The notes under the pieces: generated by a model
What the model was told of the DNA's origin: nothing
Seen by the model: the letters and a program-made list of their open reading frames with translations, nothing else
Databases searched by the model: none
Shown here: piece by piece, positions 8,242 to 15,667 of the stretch
Layout of the letters: every line of letters starts with the position of its first letter
How positions within the stretch are numbered: the first letter of the stretch is position 1
Origin: Gemmatimonadota bacterium
Lineage (GTDB): Bacteria; Gemmatimonadota; Gemmatimonadetes; Longimicrobiales; Gaopeijiaceae
Direction of reading: 5' to 3'
Assembly (NCBI GenBank): GCA_024638325.1
Contig: JAHEKM010000006.1
Coordinates: 1 to 47,861, forward strand
Length of the DNA: 47,861 nucleotides
Position numbers and translations under genes: made by a program

Positions 8242-8730
8242 TCAGGGATCCAAGGACTTCGTGAGGAAGCGCGTCGGCGCCGAGCTGCCGACGACGAAGT
8301 CCGTGAACCCGAAGCTCTCGTACAGACCGCGCGCGCGCAGGTTATCCTCCTGGACCTCGAGCGTCAGCTTGCAGCAGCCGTCCCTGCGAGCGCGCTCTTC
8401 AGCCGCCAGGAGGAGGGTTCTCCCCACGCCCTTGCCCCGCCAATCGGGCACGACGGCGAGGTCGTGGACGTTCAGGAGCGGTCGCGCGCTGAAGGTCGAG
8501 AGCCCGACGAAGCAAACGGCGATGCCGACCGGATCGTCTCCTGCGAACGCGAGCAGGACCCGCGCGCAGGGATGGTCACCAAGCGCTGCCACCAGTTGTT
8601 GGCGCACCTCCGGGGCGAGGGGCTCACCGCCGCCGACCGGGTCGCTCGCGTACGAGTCGAGGACATCGACGATCGCTCGGCCGTGCACAGGGTCGTCGTA
8701 GTCGGCGTCCAGCACTCGTAATTCGGCCAT
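8242..8730 (-). CDS. GNAT family N-acetyltransferase
   Basis: A 162-residue single GNAT domain. The acetyl-CoA signature is VVPDWRGKGVGRTLLLAAEE, followed by LEVQEDNLRARGLYESFGF, the usual motif B of small-molecule or peptide acetyltransferases. The order and length fit the GNAT norm. The acceptor cannot be predicted. Its ATG lies only 3 bases after the stop of the EEP lipoprotein gene (8734), so it is the second gene of that unit. Confidence 0.88.
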   Translation of the reverse strand: MAELRVLDADYDDPVHGRAIVDVLDSYASDPVGGGEPLAPEVRQQLVAALGDHPCARVLLAFAGDDPVGIAVCFVGLSTFSARPLLNVHDLAVVPDWRGKGVGRTLLLAAEERARRDGCCKLTLEVQEDNLRARGLYESFGFTDFVVGSSAPTRFLTKSLDP

Positions 8731-8733
8731 CGG

Positions 8734-10353
8734 CTACTCCCGTGGCTGGGGTCGTGTCGGCGCGCCGGCAGGTTGTGGCACCGCAAAGAGGAGATCGGCG
8801 ACGACCACGAGATGGTCCGAGAGCTCCAGCATGAGCTGCCGTTCGAGGCCGAGGCGCACGAGCGTCGACCCATCCAGATCTTCCGTGGCGAATACGAAGG
8901 CGTTCGTCACAGCGACCGCCGCGTCCGGCACCAGTAGGAAGTCGAGGCGGCCAGGCGCGAATGCGTCGCGCGGGCTTCGCCACGTCACGAGCGTTCGTTC
9001 GCCCAGTCGCTCGGCGTCCACGGTGAGCAGGTCCGTGCCGTCCACGTCGAGACCTCGGGTGAGCCGGAACAGCGGTGTTCGAGAGCCCACCAGGTTGAGA
9101 TCTCCACCCATGACGACCGGGGCGGGGCGGCCGGCGAGCTCGGAAACAACGCGCTCACGGATGGCTGCCGCCTCGATGATCCGAACGCGATCCCGCGGCG
9201 AACCGGCCCAGCCGGCGGCCTGCAGATCCATGGCCACGAAGAGCACCTGGGTCCCTTCCACTGCGACCCAGGCGCCTGCCGTAGAGAGGCCACGGCCCTG
9301 CGTCGCGGTCATGTCGATCATGGCATCGAGCCACGGCGAGTCGACGTTGGCCCGCAGCGCTTCCAGCGAGCCCGCAGGGTAGGGGATGTCGAGCAGACCC
9401 TCGGCAGGCGTGACTGCCACGTCGCGCACGGCGACCGCGGATCTTTGGCCGACCCCCGGGCCACCCAGAACGAAGCTCCACGCACCCAGCGCTCCGAGTG
9501 GCCCCGACGCGAGGAAGGAGGAGAGCAACTCCTCGGTGCCGTCAGGAGGGAGCTCGTCCAGCAGCAGGACGTCGGGGCGGACCGCTGCCAGGACCCTGGC
9601 GAAATCCTGTGGGCGCTCGAAGGCATTTCGGGAGACGTTCCACGCCGCGACGCGTACTGCACCCGCGCGGGGTCGCATGCGGTCCTGAATGACCCCCGCG
9701 TCGCGTGCGTCGACGGCGGCCGCAGCGGCCCGCGACGCGAAGAGGTACGAGCCCACGTCCGTCTCGTCGAGCACGGCGTCGCCCTCAACGTACACGGCCT
9801 TGAGCCGAACCTGGTCCCCGAGCGCGGGTAGGCCGCCGACTCCGCGGCGGGCGAGGCGGAGCTCGAAGCGGGGGGCGGACCAGGTGGGCTGCGCGATGAG
9901 CCCGAGGCCGTGCCGCGGGCCCACCTCGAAGCGGCCGGAGTAGTCGGCCACCCGTACGCCGAAGCCGAGCTTACGGTCTTCGGAGATCGCCGAGACGACG
10001 GTCTGTGCCAGGTCGACCACGAGGTCGACACCGTCCATGCCGTGCTGCGTCAGGCCGCTGCTGCGGTCGCCGTCGGCGTCCACCAGGAGGTGGAGCGTGC
10101 CCGGCAGCGCCTGGAGCGACACCTCGTTGCCGACGTCCAAGGCCAGATAGAGCCAACGCCCGTCGTCGAGGGCCTGGATCGACAAGATGTCGACCGACGC
10201 CTCCGGTGCATCCGGTGGGTCGTCGATGAGCGTCGCGGCCTCGCGCCATTCGTCGAACAGGCCGTCCAGGAGTACGGCCGCGCCGTCCGCCTCCGGGTCC
10301 GAGCAGGCCGCGACGATCAAGAGGGCGGCGAGCGCTGCGGGCACCGCCCTCAC
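8734..10353 (-). CDS. Lipoprotein with N-terminal DOMON/CBM9-like domain and EEP phosphatase domain
   Basis: A 539-residue protein with a GTG start at 10353. A lipobox (LIVAAC) at residues 12-17 anchors it. Residues 28-210 form a beta-sandwich opening (LLDGLFDEW, LYLALDVG, LVDADGDRSSG) like the CBM9/DOMON-type domains of secreted enzymes. From about residue 230 comes an endonuclease/exonuclease/phosphatase domain: VAAWNVSR, LLLDELPP, VVMGGDLNLVG and LSDHLVVVADL, giving the Asn, Glu, Asp-Asn and Asp-His of the active site. The hydrolase looks complete. Its substrate (nucleic acid, lipid or sugar phosphate) is not evident. First gene of a two-gene unit with a GNAT, divergent from the amidase. 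Confidence 0.78.
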   Translation of the reverse strand: MRAVPAALAALLIVAACSDPEADGAAVLLDGLFDEWREAATLIDDPPDAPEASVDILSIQALDDGRWLYLALDVGNEVSLQALPGTLHLLVDADGDRSSGLTQHGMDGVDLVVDLAQTVVSAISEDRKLGFGVRVADYSGRFEVGPRHGLGLIAQPTWSAPRFELRLARRGVGGLPALGDQVRLKAVYVEGDAVLDETDVGSYLFASRAAAAAVDARDAGVIQDRMRPRAGAVRVAAWNVSRNAFERPQDFARVLAAVRPDVLLLDELPPDGTEELLSSFLASGPLGALGAWSFVLGGPGVGQRSAVAVRDVAVTPAEGLLDIPYPAGSLEALRANVDSPWLDAMIDMTATQGRGLSTAGAWVAVEGTQVLFVAMDLQAAGWAGSPRDRVRIIEAAAIRERVVSELAGRPAPVVMGGDLNLVGSRTPLFRLTRGLDVDGTDLLTVDAERLGERTLVTWRSPRDAFAPGRLDFLLVPDAAVAVTNAFVFATEDLDGSTLVRLGLERQLMLELSDHLVVVADLLFAVPQPAGAPTRPQPRE

Positions 10354-10491
10354 GGTAGGCCTCGGGGCGCCGTCACGATGTGATGCGGTGCTCGTTTCAC
10401 GATGGCGTGGTGGGTCGCGTGAAAGCGGTCGGGACGCAACTCTAACTGCGCACGGTAGGGATCGCGATGGCAGCCGGGGCCTCGGGCTCCG

Positions 10492-10520
10492 TTGCCGCCC
10501 TTCCGAACAGCGGATAGCAT
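10492..10520 (+). promoter_or_regulatory. Candidate sigma70-type promoter for the amidase gene
   Basis: TTGCCG at 10492-10497 and TAGCAT at 10515-10520 are separated by 17 bases. They lie 49 bases before the GTG start at 10569, in the 215-base divergent region that otherwise shows no gene. The match to consensus is moderate and the call rests on spacing and position only. Confidence 0.35.
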
Positions 10521-10568
10521 GGTCGTCGTGTCAGCAGCGGGACCGCCCCCCCGAGCAGTGAGGTCGTC

Positions 10569-11459
10569 GTGAGATTGAGAGGAGCCATCGTGATGGCCGC
10601 CCTCGTCGGGGGCCTCGTGCTGTCGCGGGCGCCGGCCGAGTCCGAGGAGGCGGTTCCGACGATCTCCCTCGACCCGGTCTACGCGGCGGTCCCTTCGGTC
10701 CTCCGCGAGGAGCCCGTACTCCAGGTTCAGTCGCAGGAGCTGCGCGCGCCGGAGCCGGACCAGGAGGCTCCGCGTCGGTATCGTCGCCGCTACCGCAACA
10801 TCTACCCGGGCCCGATCCCGACGCCTGCCGACTGGGAGCCGCCCGAGGGTCCCATTCGCGTCGCCCTCCAGGCCGGGCACTGGCGCGCGAACGAGGCTCC
10901 CGACGAGCTGCGGGGGCTGCGCGACAACGGCACGCGCGCCCGAGGCATGGCCGAATGGGAGGCCAACCTCCAGATCGCGCGCAGCGCGGCCGCCATGCTC
11001 GAGCCCATGGGCTACGAGGTCGACATTCTCCCGGCTGTGGTCCCCCCTGGCTACCGCGCGCACCTCTTCATCTCGATCCATGCCGACGGGAGCAACGACC
11101 CTCGGGCCACGGGCTACCGAGTCGCTCCGCCACGTCGCGACGCCACGGGACGGGCGGCCGCCGTGGCGAGCCTACTCGAGCGGACGTACGGCGAGGCGAC
11201 CGGGATCCGCCGGCTTCCCGCGGCCACTCGGCGCATGAGCAACTACTACGCGTTCAACTTCCGCCGATATCGGCACGCGCTGCACCCGATGACCATCGCG
11301 GTCATTCTCGAGACGGGCTTCCTCACCAGCGCGCGTGACTGGGAAGTGATCGTGAACGAGCCGGACCGCGCGGCGCGGGGCATCGTGGAGGCCGTCACGG
11401 CCTTCCATGTGACTGCGCTGCCCGAGGCTCCAGCCGTACTGGTCCAAGAGCTGGACTGA
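10569..11459 (+). CDS. N-acetylmuramoyl-L-alanine amidase (Amidase_3), exported
   Basis: A 296-residue protein with a GTG start after a GAGG site. A signal peptide spans about residues 1-24, followed by a Pro/Arg-rich linker to residue 95. The zinc amidase domain keeps all its key residues: His104 (QAGHW), Glu131 (EWEANL), His171 (SIHADG) and the catalytic Glu248 (VILETGF). It should cleave the amide between MurNAc and L-Ala during cell separation or wall turnover in the periplasm. It lacks an AMIN domain or SPOR repeat, so targeting must come from elsewhere. The regulatory helix seen in some AmiC-type enzymes is not obvious. Confidence 0.87.
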   Translation: MRLRGAIVMAALVGGLVLSRAPAESEEAVPTISLDPVYAAVPSVLREEPVLQVQSQELRAPEPDQEAPRRYRRRYRNIYPGPIPTPADWEPPEGPIRVALQAGHWRANEAPDELRGLRDNGTRARGMAEWEANLQIARSAAAMLEPMGYEVDILPAVVPPGYRAHLFISIHADGSNDPRATGYRVAPPRRDATGRAAAVASLLERTYGEATGIRRLPAATRRMSNYYAFNFRRYRHALHPMTIAVILETGFLTSARDWEVIVNEPDRAARGIVEAVTAFHVTALPEAPAVLVQELD

Positions 11460-11492
11460 GGGCACGTAGCCCGGCGCTGATCCCGCGAACGC

Positions 11493-12440
11493 TCAGTGCG
11501 TCCGCTTGTTCGCGTACATGTCGTCGTCCGCCTCGGCGAGCAGCTCGGCCAACGACTCGTGGCGTGCGGCATCGTACGGGGCGACCCCGACGCTGAACGA
11601 TGCCGTCACCTCCTCGTCGGCGTCGTCCATCAACTCCCTCAGCTGAGCGAGCGGGCGGTCGATGTCGGGGACCGCGGCACCGCTGAGAAGGACACAGAAC
11701 TCGTCCCCTCCCAGCCGGGCCACCACGTCGGAGTCCCTGAAGGTCGACTGCAGGTTGCGGGAGAACAGCTGAAGGAGCTGATCACCGGCGGCGTGCCCGA
11801 GCGAGTCGTTCACGCTCTTGAACTCATCCAGATCGAAGAGGAGCAGGGTGGCAGGACGCTCGACGCGCATGCACACGGCGAGCGTGTGCATGGCGATGGC
11901 CTCGAAGCCCCGTCGGTTCGACAAGCCCGTGAGGTCGTCCGTGGTGGCGAGCGCCAGCGACTTGAGCTCCTGCTCGACGAGCTCGGCCAGATCCCGAAGT
12001 ACGGTTGCGTCGTCGGCGTCGAGATCGCGTGGCTCGTGGTCGATCACGCAGATGGTGCCGAGCGCGCTGCCGTCGGGCGCTCGAACCGGGCAGCCGGCGT
12101 AGAACCGGAACTCCGGCGCGTGCTGCACCAGCGGGTTCTCGTGGAAGCGCTCGTCGCTCGTCGCGTCGGGCACCACGAGGAGCTGGTCGGCGTCCATGAT
12201 CGCATGCGCGCAGAAGGAATGCTCTCGCGGGATCTCGGCCGCTCCATTCCCGTTGCCGGACTTGAACCAGAGCCGGTCCTCGTCGACGAGCGAGACCACG
12301 GCGATAGGCACGCGAAAGAACCGGCGCGCGATGCGCGTGAGCCGGTCGAACCGCTCTTCGGGCGCTGTGTCGAGGATGCCCAGAGCGTGCAGGCTCTTCA
12401 GGCGCTCGGCTTCGTTGTCGGGGATGGGAGCAGGGGGCAT
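11493..12440 (-). CDS. GAF-GGDEF diguanylate cyclase, soluble
   Basis: A 315-residue protein without signal or membrane segments. Residues 15-160 form a GAF domain of the common type that follows NEAERLKSLHALGILDTAPE and contains SFCAHAI and FYAGCPVRAPDG. Residues 163-315 form the GGDEF domain, with an intact GGDEF at 244-248 and an inhibitory-site RDSD at 235-238, five residues before it. It should make cyclic di-GMP with product inhibition, under control of an unknown GAF ligand. It follows the methyltransferase gene by 31 bases on the same strand and converges with the amidase gene. Confidence 0.9.
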   Translation of the reverse strand: MPPAPIPDNEAERLKSLHALGILDTAPEERFDRLTRIARRFFRVPIAVVSLVDEDRLWFKSGNGNGAAEIPREHSFCAHAIMDADQLLVVPDATSDERFHENPLVQHAPEFRFYAGCPVRAPDGSALGTICVIDHEPRDLDADDATVLRDLAELVEQELKSLALATTDDLTGLSNRRGFEAIAMHTLAVCMRVERPATLLLFDLDEFKSVNDSLGHAAGDQLLQLFSRNLQSTFRDSDVVARLGGDEFCVLLSGAAVPDIDRPLAQLRELMDDADEEVTASFSVGVAPYDAARHESLAELLAEADDDMYANKRTH

Positions 12441-12471
12441 TTCAGAAGGTAAGGTTGGACGGTGGCTGGCG

Positions 12472-13239
12472 TCACCTCAGGCTGCCCAGGAAGAGTTGCG
12501 TGTCGTAGTGGAAGTGGACAACCCCTCCCTCCGCTCGCCGCGCGAAGAGCTCCGCGAGCGCGAATAACATGGGCTCGTGGTCCGGGTGTCCGGTCGCCGG
12601 GACGTACGACGAGGAAAGGAGACGGCCGCGCAATCCCTCGAAGTCGAAGACCTGGGCGTTGGGCATGATGCGTTCCACAGGGACGGCGCCGAAGAAGGCG
12701 GTCATCTCCACGGGGTCGATCCGGCGCGCGCGATATCGGGCGTAGTCCGTGCCCCACCGCTCGAGCAGTGCCTCGTACTCGCGCGCGAAGTCGTCGGCGT
12801 CCGTCCGGCGCACGTTCCACACGACGGCGCCCCAGCGCGGCTCCCGCAGAATGCGCAAGCACTCGGAGCGGACGGCGCTCCTTTCGAACCAGTGGAAGGC
12901 CTGCGCCGCGAGCACGAGATGGACGCTGGCATCGGCGATCCCGGTGGACTCCGCGCTTCCGGGCACACTGCGGAAAAGCGGGTGGTCCGCGAGGTCGGCG
13001 TCAGCAGCGGCGCGCATCTCGTCGTTCGGCTCGACCGCCACCACCGCGCACCCCCGCTCGAGAAACGGCTTGCTCGAAAGGCCCGTGCCCGCTCCGAGGT
13101 CGGCCACGGTCCAACCCGCGCGAAGGCCCGTGTGCTCCGCGACAACGTCCACGAGCTCGTCGGGGTACCCGGGGCGCCAGCGGACGTAGTCCGCGACCCG
13201 GCCCGAGAAGCGGAGCTTCGGGTCAGGTCCCGAGATCAT
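12472..13239 (-). CDS. Class I SAM-dependent methyltransferase
   Basis: A 255-residue Rossmann methyltransferase. Motif I is VADLGAGTGLSS (residues 45-56), motif II has VVAVEPNDEM, and motif IV is LVLAAQAFHWF. The opening FSGRVADYVRWRPGYPDEL is typical of the YCGT/UbiE-like family acting on small molecules. The C-terminal third (VEMTAFFGAVPVERI) is the variable substrate cap. The acceptor is unknown. It is upstream of the GAF-GGDEF gene on the same strand and divergent from the DUF2277 gene. Confidence 0.88.
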   Translation of the reverse strand: MISGPDPKLRFSGRVADYVRWRPGYPDELVDVVAEHTGLRAGWTVADLGAGTGLSSKPFLERGCAVVAVEPNDEMRAAADADLADHPLFRSVPGSAESTGIADASVHLVLAAQAFHWFERSAVRSECLRILREPRWGAVVWNVRRTDADDFAREYEALLERWGTDYARYRARRIDPVEMTAFFGAVPVERIMPNAQVFDFEGLRGRLLSSSYVPATGHPDHEPMLFALAELFARRAEGGVVHFHYDTQLFLGSLR

Positions 13240-13339
13240 GTGCGACTTCCGAATGGCGCATCAGCAGGACTTGCACCGAGTCTGGGGCGTGGTTCAGATG
13301 TGAGAGCCGTGCCACTGACGTTTCTGCGAGGTACACGCC

Positions 13340-13615
13340 ATGTGTCGCAACATCAGGACCCTCTTCAACTTCGAGCCCCCAGCCACCGACGATGAGGTGA
13401 GGGCGGCGGCGCTTCAATACGTCCGCAAGATCAGCGGATACAACAAGCCGTCGCAGGCGAACCAGGAGCCGTTCGAACGCGCGGTCGATGCGGTCACCGC
13501 CGTGTCACGCGAGCTACTCCGAGCGCTCACGACGAACGCACCACCAAAGGATCGCGAAGCAGAGGCCGCCAAAGCACGGGCTCGCGCCGAAAAGCGGTTC
13601 GGCGCAGTAGCGTAG
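13340..13615 (+). CDS. DUF2277 family small protein
   Basis: A 91-residue protein beginning MCRNIRTLFNFEPPATDDEV, the hallmark opening of DUF2277. The body is helical (ALQYVRKISGYNKPSQANQE), and the C-terminal 25 residues are an Ala/Lys/Arg-rich helix seen in many members. The family has no assigned function that I know of. Ends 9 bases from the stop of the converging VOC gene. Confidence 0.9.
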   Translation: MCRNIRTLFNFEPPATDDEVRAAALQYVRKISGYNKPSQANQEPFERAVDAVTAVSRELLRALTTNAPPKDREAEAAKARARAEKRFGAVA

Positions 13616-13624
13616 ACTCCGTCG

Positions 13625-14053
13625 TCAGTCGCCCGACGAGATCGTCAGCTTGAAGCCGTCGGGGTCGGTGAGGCGGAACGCCCGCGCACCCCACGGCATG
13701 TCCGTCGGCTCCTGGTCCAGAGAGCCGCCTCGTGACTTGATGGCGGCTGCGACCTCGTCGACGTCCTGTGCCGTGGTGATGTACAGTGAAAAGCCCTCGC
13801 CCTTGGCTCGGTCCCAGCCTTTGGCGCCGTCGTCCTGACCCACGATCAATCGCACGCCCCCGGCGACCAGGGAAACGGCCCCCAGCTTCCCGTCGCGCAT
13901 GTGCTCCTCCTGGACCGTGAAGCCCACCACGTCGCGCCACCAGGCGAGGCTCTTGTGGAGGTCGTTCGCGGTCAGAGAGGCCGACATGGCCCGTCCGCGG
14001 AAAGACTCGGGCTGTGCCCGGGTCGTGGCTTGTTCAGAGAGTGCATCGCTCAT
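13625..14053 (-). CDS. VOC/glyoxalase-fold protein
   Basis: A 142-residue protein; ATG 14053 (MSDALSEQATT) fits a GGAG site better than the upstream in-frame codons. A single vicinal-oxygen-chelate unit starts at about residue 27 (LTANDLHKSLAWWRDVVGF) and ends with ARAFRLTDPDGFKLTISSGD. Such proteins include metal-dependent lyases, dioxygenases and drug-binding resistance proteins; the usual metal His/Glu set is incomplete here. It is last in the MarR-DinB-SnoaL-VOC run, with an 84-base gap before it. Confidence 0.83.
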   Translation of the reverse strand: MSDALSEQATTRAQPESFRGRAMSASLTANDLHKSLAWWRDVVGFTVQEEHMRDGKLGAVSLVAGGVRLIVGQDDGAKGWDRAKGEGFSLYITTAQDVDEVAAAIKSRGGSLDQEPTDMPWGARAFRLTDPDGFKLTISSGD

Positions 14054-14137
14054 GCGGAGACTCCAGGGCGTCAGGGTTGAGGTGCTCAAGAGGCGGATGG
14101 GGCCGGCCACCCGCAAGGAGCGACGGGCCCGCCCAGG

Positions 14138-14509
14138 CTACATCGAGTAGAAGAACTCCTCCTGCACGATTTTCCCGTCTGCCACCGTGTATAGTGCCAC
14201 CTCCTCCATCTCGAAGCGCTGGCCCATGGGCTTGTTCGTGACGTCGTACGAGTAGATCACACAGAAGCGGTCCTCGCCGTGGGGGTAGGGGCCCTTCACC
14301 GAGGCGCCGTGCACCTCGTGGTTCTCGGCCCACCACTTGTTCTTTCCCTCGACGGCTTCGACGCCCTTCATGACTCGGGCGCCCCCGGCGGGTGGCTCGG
14401 CCGCCTCGATGCTCGCGATGTCCTTCCCGTAGAGCTCGTAGATGGCTTCGAGGTTCTTCCCCTGCTTCACCAGCTCGACGAGCCTCTCACCGATCTCTTT
14501 CAGCTTCAT
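14138..14509 (-). CDS. SnoaL-like (NTF2-fold) protein
   Basis: A 123-residue NTF2-fold protein. The N-terminal helices read LVELVKQGKNLEAIYELYG, followed by IASIEAAEP, VMKGVEAVEGKNKWW and a sheet ending EEVALYTVADGKIVQEEFFY. The pattern matches the SnoaL-like polyketide-cyclase/isomerase superfamily, in which small cone-shaped folds bind hydrophobic ligands or act as isomerases. No catalytic residue can be assigned safely. Upstream is the DinB gene (35-base gap) and downstream the VOC gene; all run under the MarR gene. Confidence 0.78.
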   Translation of the reverse strand: MKLKEIGERLVELVKQGKNLEAIYELYGKDIASIEAAEPPAGGARVMKGVEAVEGKNKWWAENHEVHGASVKGPYPHGEDRFCVIYSYDVTNKPMGQRFEMEEVALYTVADGKIVQEEFFYSM

Positions 14510-14544
14510 CTTCTTTCCTCCGTTGAGTGATCTTCGCGTTGGGT

Positions 14545-15045
14545 TCAGCTGCTGGCGCTCGATGGGTTGCCAATGGCGCCGGGCAGGCCTACCAGCCGGC
14601 GGGACAGGCCGAGTTGGCCGGTGTGGTAGTTCTGATGGACCGCCAGCAGGTTCAGCAGCTCGCCGCGGGTCGTGGCGTTGCCGAAAGGGTCCGTGAAGCC
14701 GTCCTCGTCGAGGTCCGACTCCTCGAGCGCGTCGAGTCCGGCCATGAAGCGCGCCTCCGAGTCGATGAGCTTCGAGACCATGGTGTCCCAGTCGTAGGCG
14801 TCGCCCGGACCCGCGACGGGTTCCGTCCTGCCCAGCAGCGCCTCGTGGTCCCAGACGGGCTCCTGGTTCACGAGGCCCATGGCCGCGTTGTGGACCGACA
14901 CCGTGTGGGCGAGGATCCAGTTCGCGCAGTTCCCGCCGGGGTTCGGCTGCTCCAGCGACTGCTCGGCGCCGAACCCGTCCAGGTTCAGCTTGAGGGTTAG
15001 GTAGAAGAAGCCGTACTGCTGCTTCAGTGCGTCTTTTCCCGTCAT
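14545..15045 (-). CDS. DinB-family protein
   Basis: A 166-residue four-helix DinB fold. His residues at the expected helices (WILAHTVSVHNAA and LLAVHQNYHTGQLG) can form the metal site typical of DinB and mycothiol- or bacillithiol-dependent transferases. The start ATG overlaps the MarR stop by 4 bases (ATGA), so it is translationally coupled to the regulator. Thiol transfer or detoxification is a family-level possibility only. Confidence 0.82.
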   Translation of the reverse strand: MTGKDALKQQYGFFYLTLKLNLDGFGAEQSLEQPNPGGNCANWILAHTVSVHNAAMGLVNQEPVWDHEALLGRTEPVAGPGDAYDWDTMVSKLIDSEARFMAGLDALEESDLDEDGFTDPFGNATTRGELLNLLAVHQNYHTGQLGLSRRLVGLPGAIGNPSSASS

Positions 15046-15494
15046 CGTCCCCCCTCGTGTTCGTTCCTGAGCTGCACTCGAGTGATGTCGCCGAGTGCGG
15101 ACATCACCGCGGCGAAGCCGTCCATGTCTCGCGTCGCCACACGATCCACGACCTGAGCTTCGAGGTCCTCCAGTCGCGCCCTCAACTCGGTCGCGACGCG
15201 GGCGCCGCGATCAGTCGATCGGATCAGGAAGGAGCGCCGGTCGTCCCGATTGGGTTCACGGAGGAGAAGCCCGCCGGTCTCGAGCCGGTCGAGCATGCCC
15301 GTCAGCGTCGACGGTTTGTAGCCGAACACACGCGTGAGCTCGGAGGGTGGGCACGGCCCGTACAGCGTTGTATACGACAGGAGATGGCCCTCGTAGGGCT
15401 CGACTCCGAGCGCCCGTGAAGCGGTCATCATGTACTCCTGGATCTGTCGTGTCCCCTTGTGGACCGGTGATACGATCCGCAGCGGTTGGGCCAT
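15042..15494 (-). CDS. MarR-family transcriptional regulator
   Basis: A 150-residue winged-helix regulator. Helices 3-4 are SELTRVFGYKPSTLTGMLDRLE and the wing reads LREPNRDDRRSFLIRSTDRG, with the conserved D-R pattern of MarR wings. The start is ATG 15494. It heads a run of DinB, SnoaL-like and VOC genes, all small ligand-binding or detoxifying folds, and probably controls them along with itself. The AT-rich divergent region just upstream holds short palindromes that may be its operator. Confidence 0.87.
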   Translation of the reverse strand: MAQPLRIVSPVHKGTRQIQEYMMTASRALGVEPYEGHLLSYTTLYGPCPPSELTRVFGYKPSTLTGMLDRLETGGLLLREPNRDDRRSFLIRSTDRGARVATELRARLEDLEAQVVDRVATRDMDGFAAVMSALGDITRVQLRNEHEGGR

Positions 15495-15530
15495 CGAGCC
15501 GGCACCCCCTGAGCGTCGTGGGCGGGAACC

Positions 15531-15603
15531 ATATTACGGGATCGAATATTTCGCAATCGAACAATCAGGGCGCGAATGCCCACGGCGCAGACCACTTCGC
15601 GCC
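15531..15603. promoter_or_regulatory. Divergent control region of MarR and lysC-dapE operons
   Basis: An unusually AT-rich island (15531-15565) in GC-rich DNA. It contains CGAA-TAT-TTCG, an 11-base palindrome at 15543-15553, and a TAATAT on the minus strand that could be the MarR -10 box. Further toward lysC, GGCGCGAA (15569-15576) and its exact complement (15596-15603) can form a hairpin with a 19-base loop in the operon leader. No lysine-riboswitch (L-box) pattern is seen. Operator and leader roles are inferred from position. Confidence 0.35.
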
Positions 15604-15667
15604 AGAGGCGCTCGTGCTACCTTTTCAGGCTCTGTTGGAAGGCCCCGAACTTGCGACTGACCGAGAC

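Noticed and set aside
15347-15667. Upstream extension of the LysC-DapE frame by 107 codons
   Set aside because: It overlaps the divergent MarR gene, lacks similarity to aspartokinases, and MSTRTAG at 15668 leads directly into the kinase core.
15495-15667. Lysine riboswitch (L-box) in the lysC leader
   Set aside because: The 173-base gap shows no recognisable L-box conserved segments, only simple inverted repeats.
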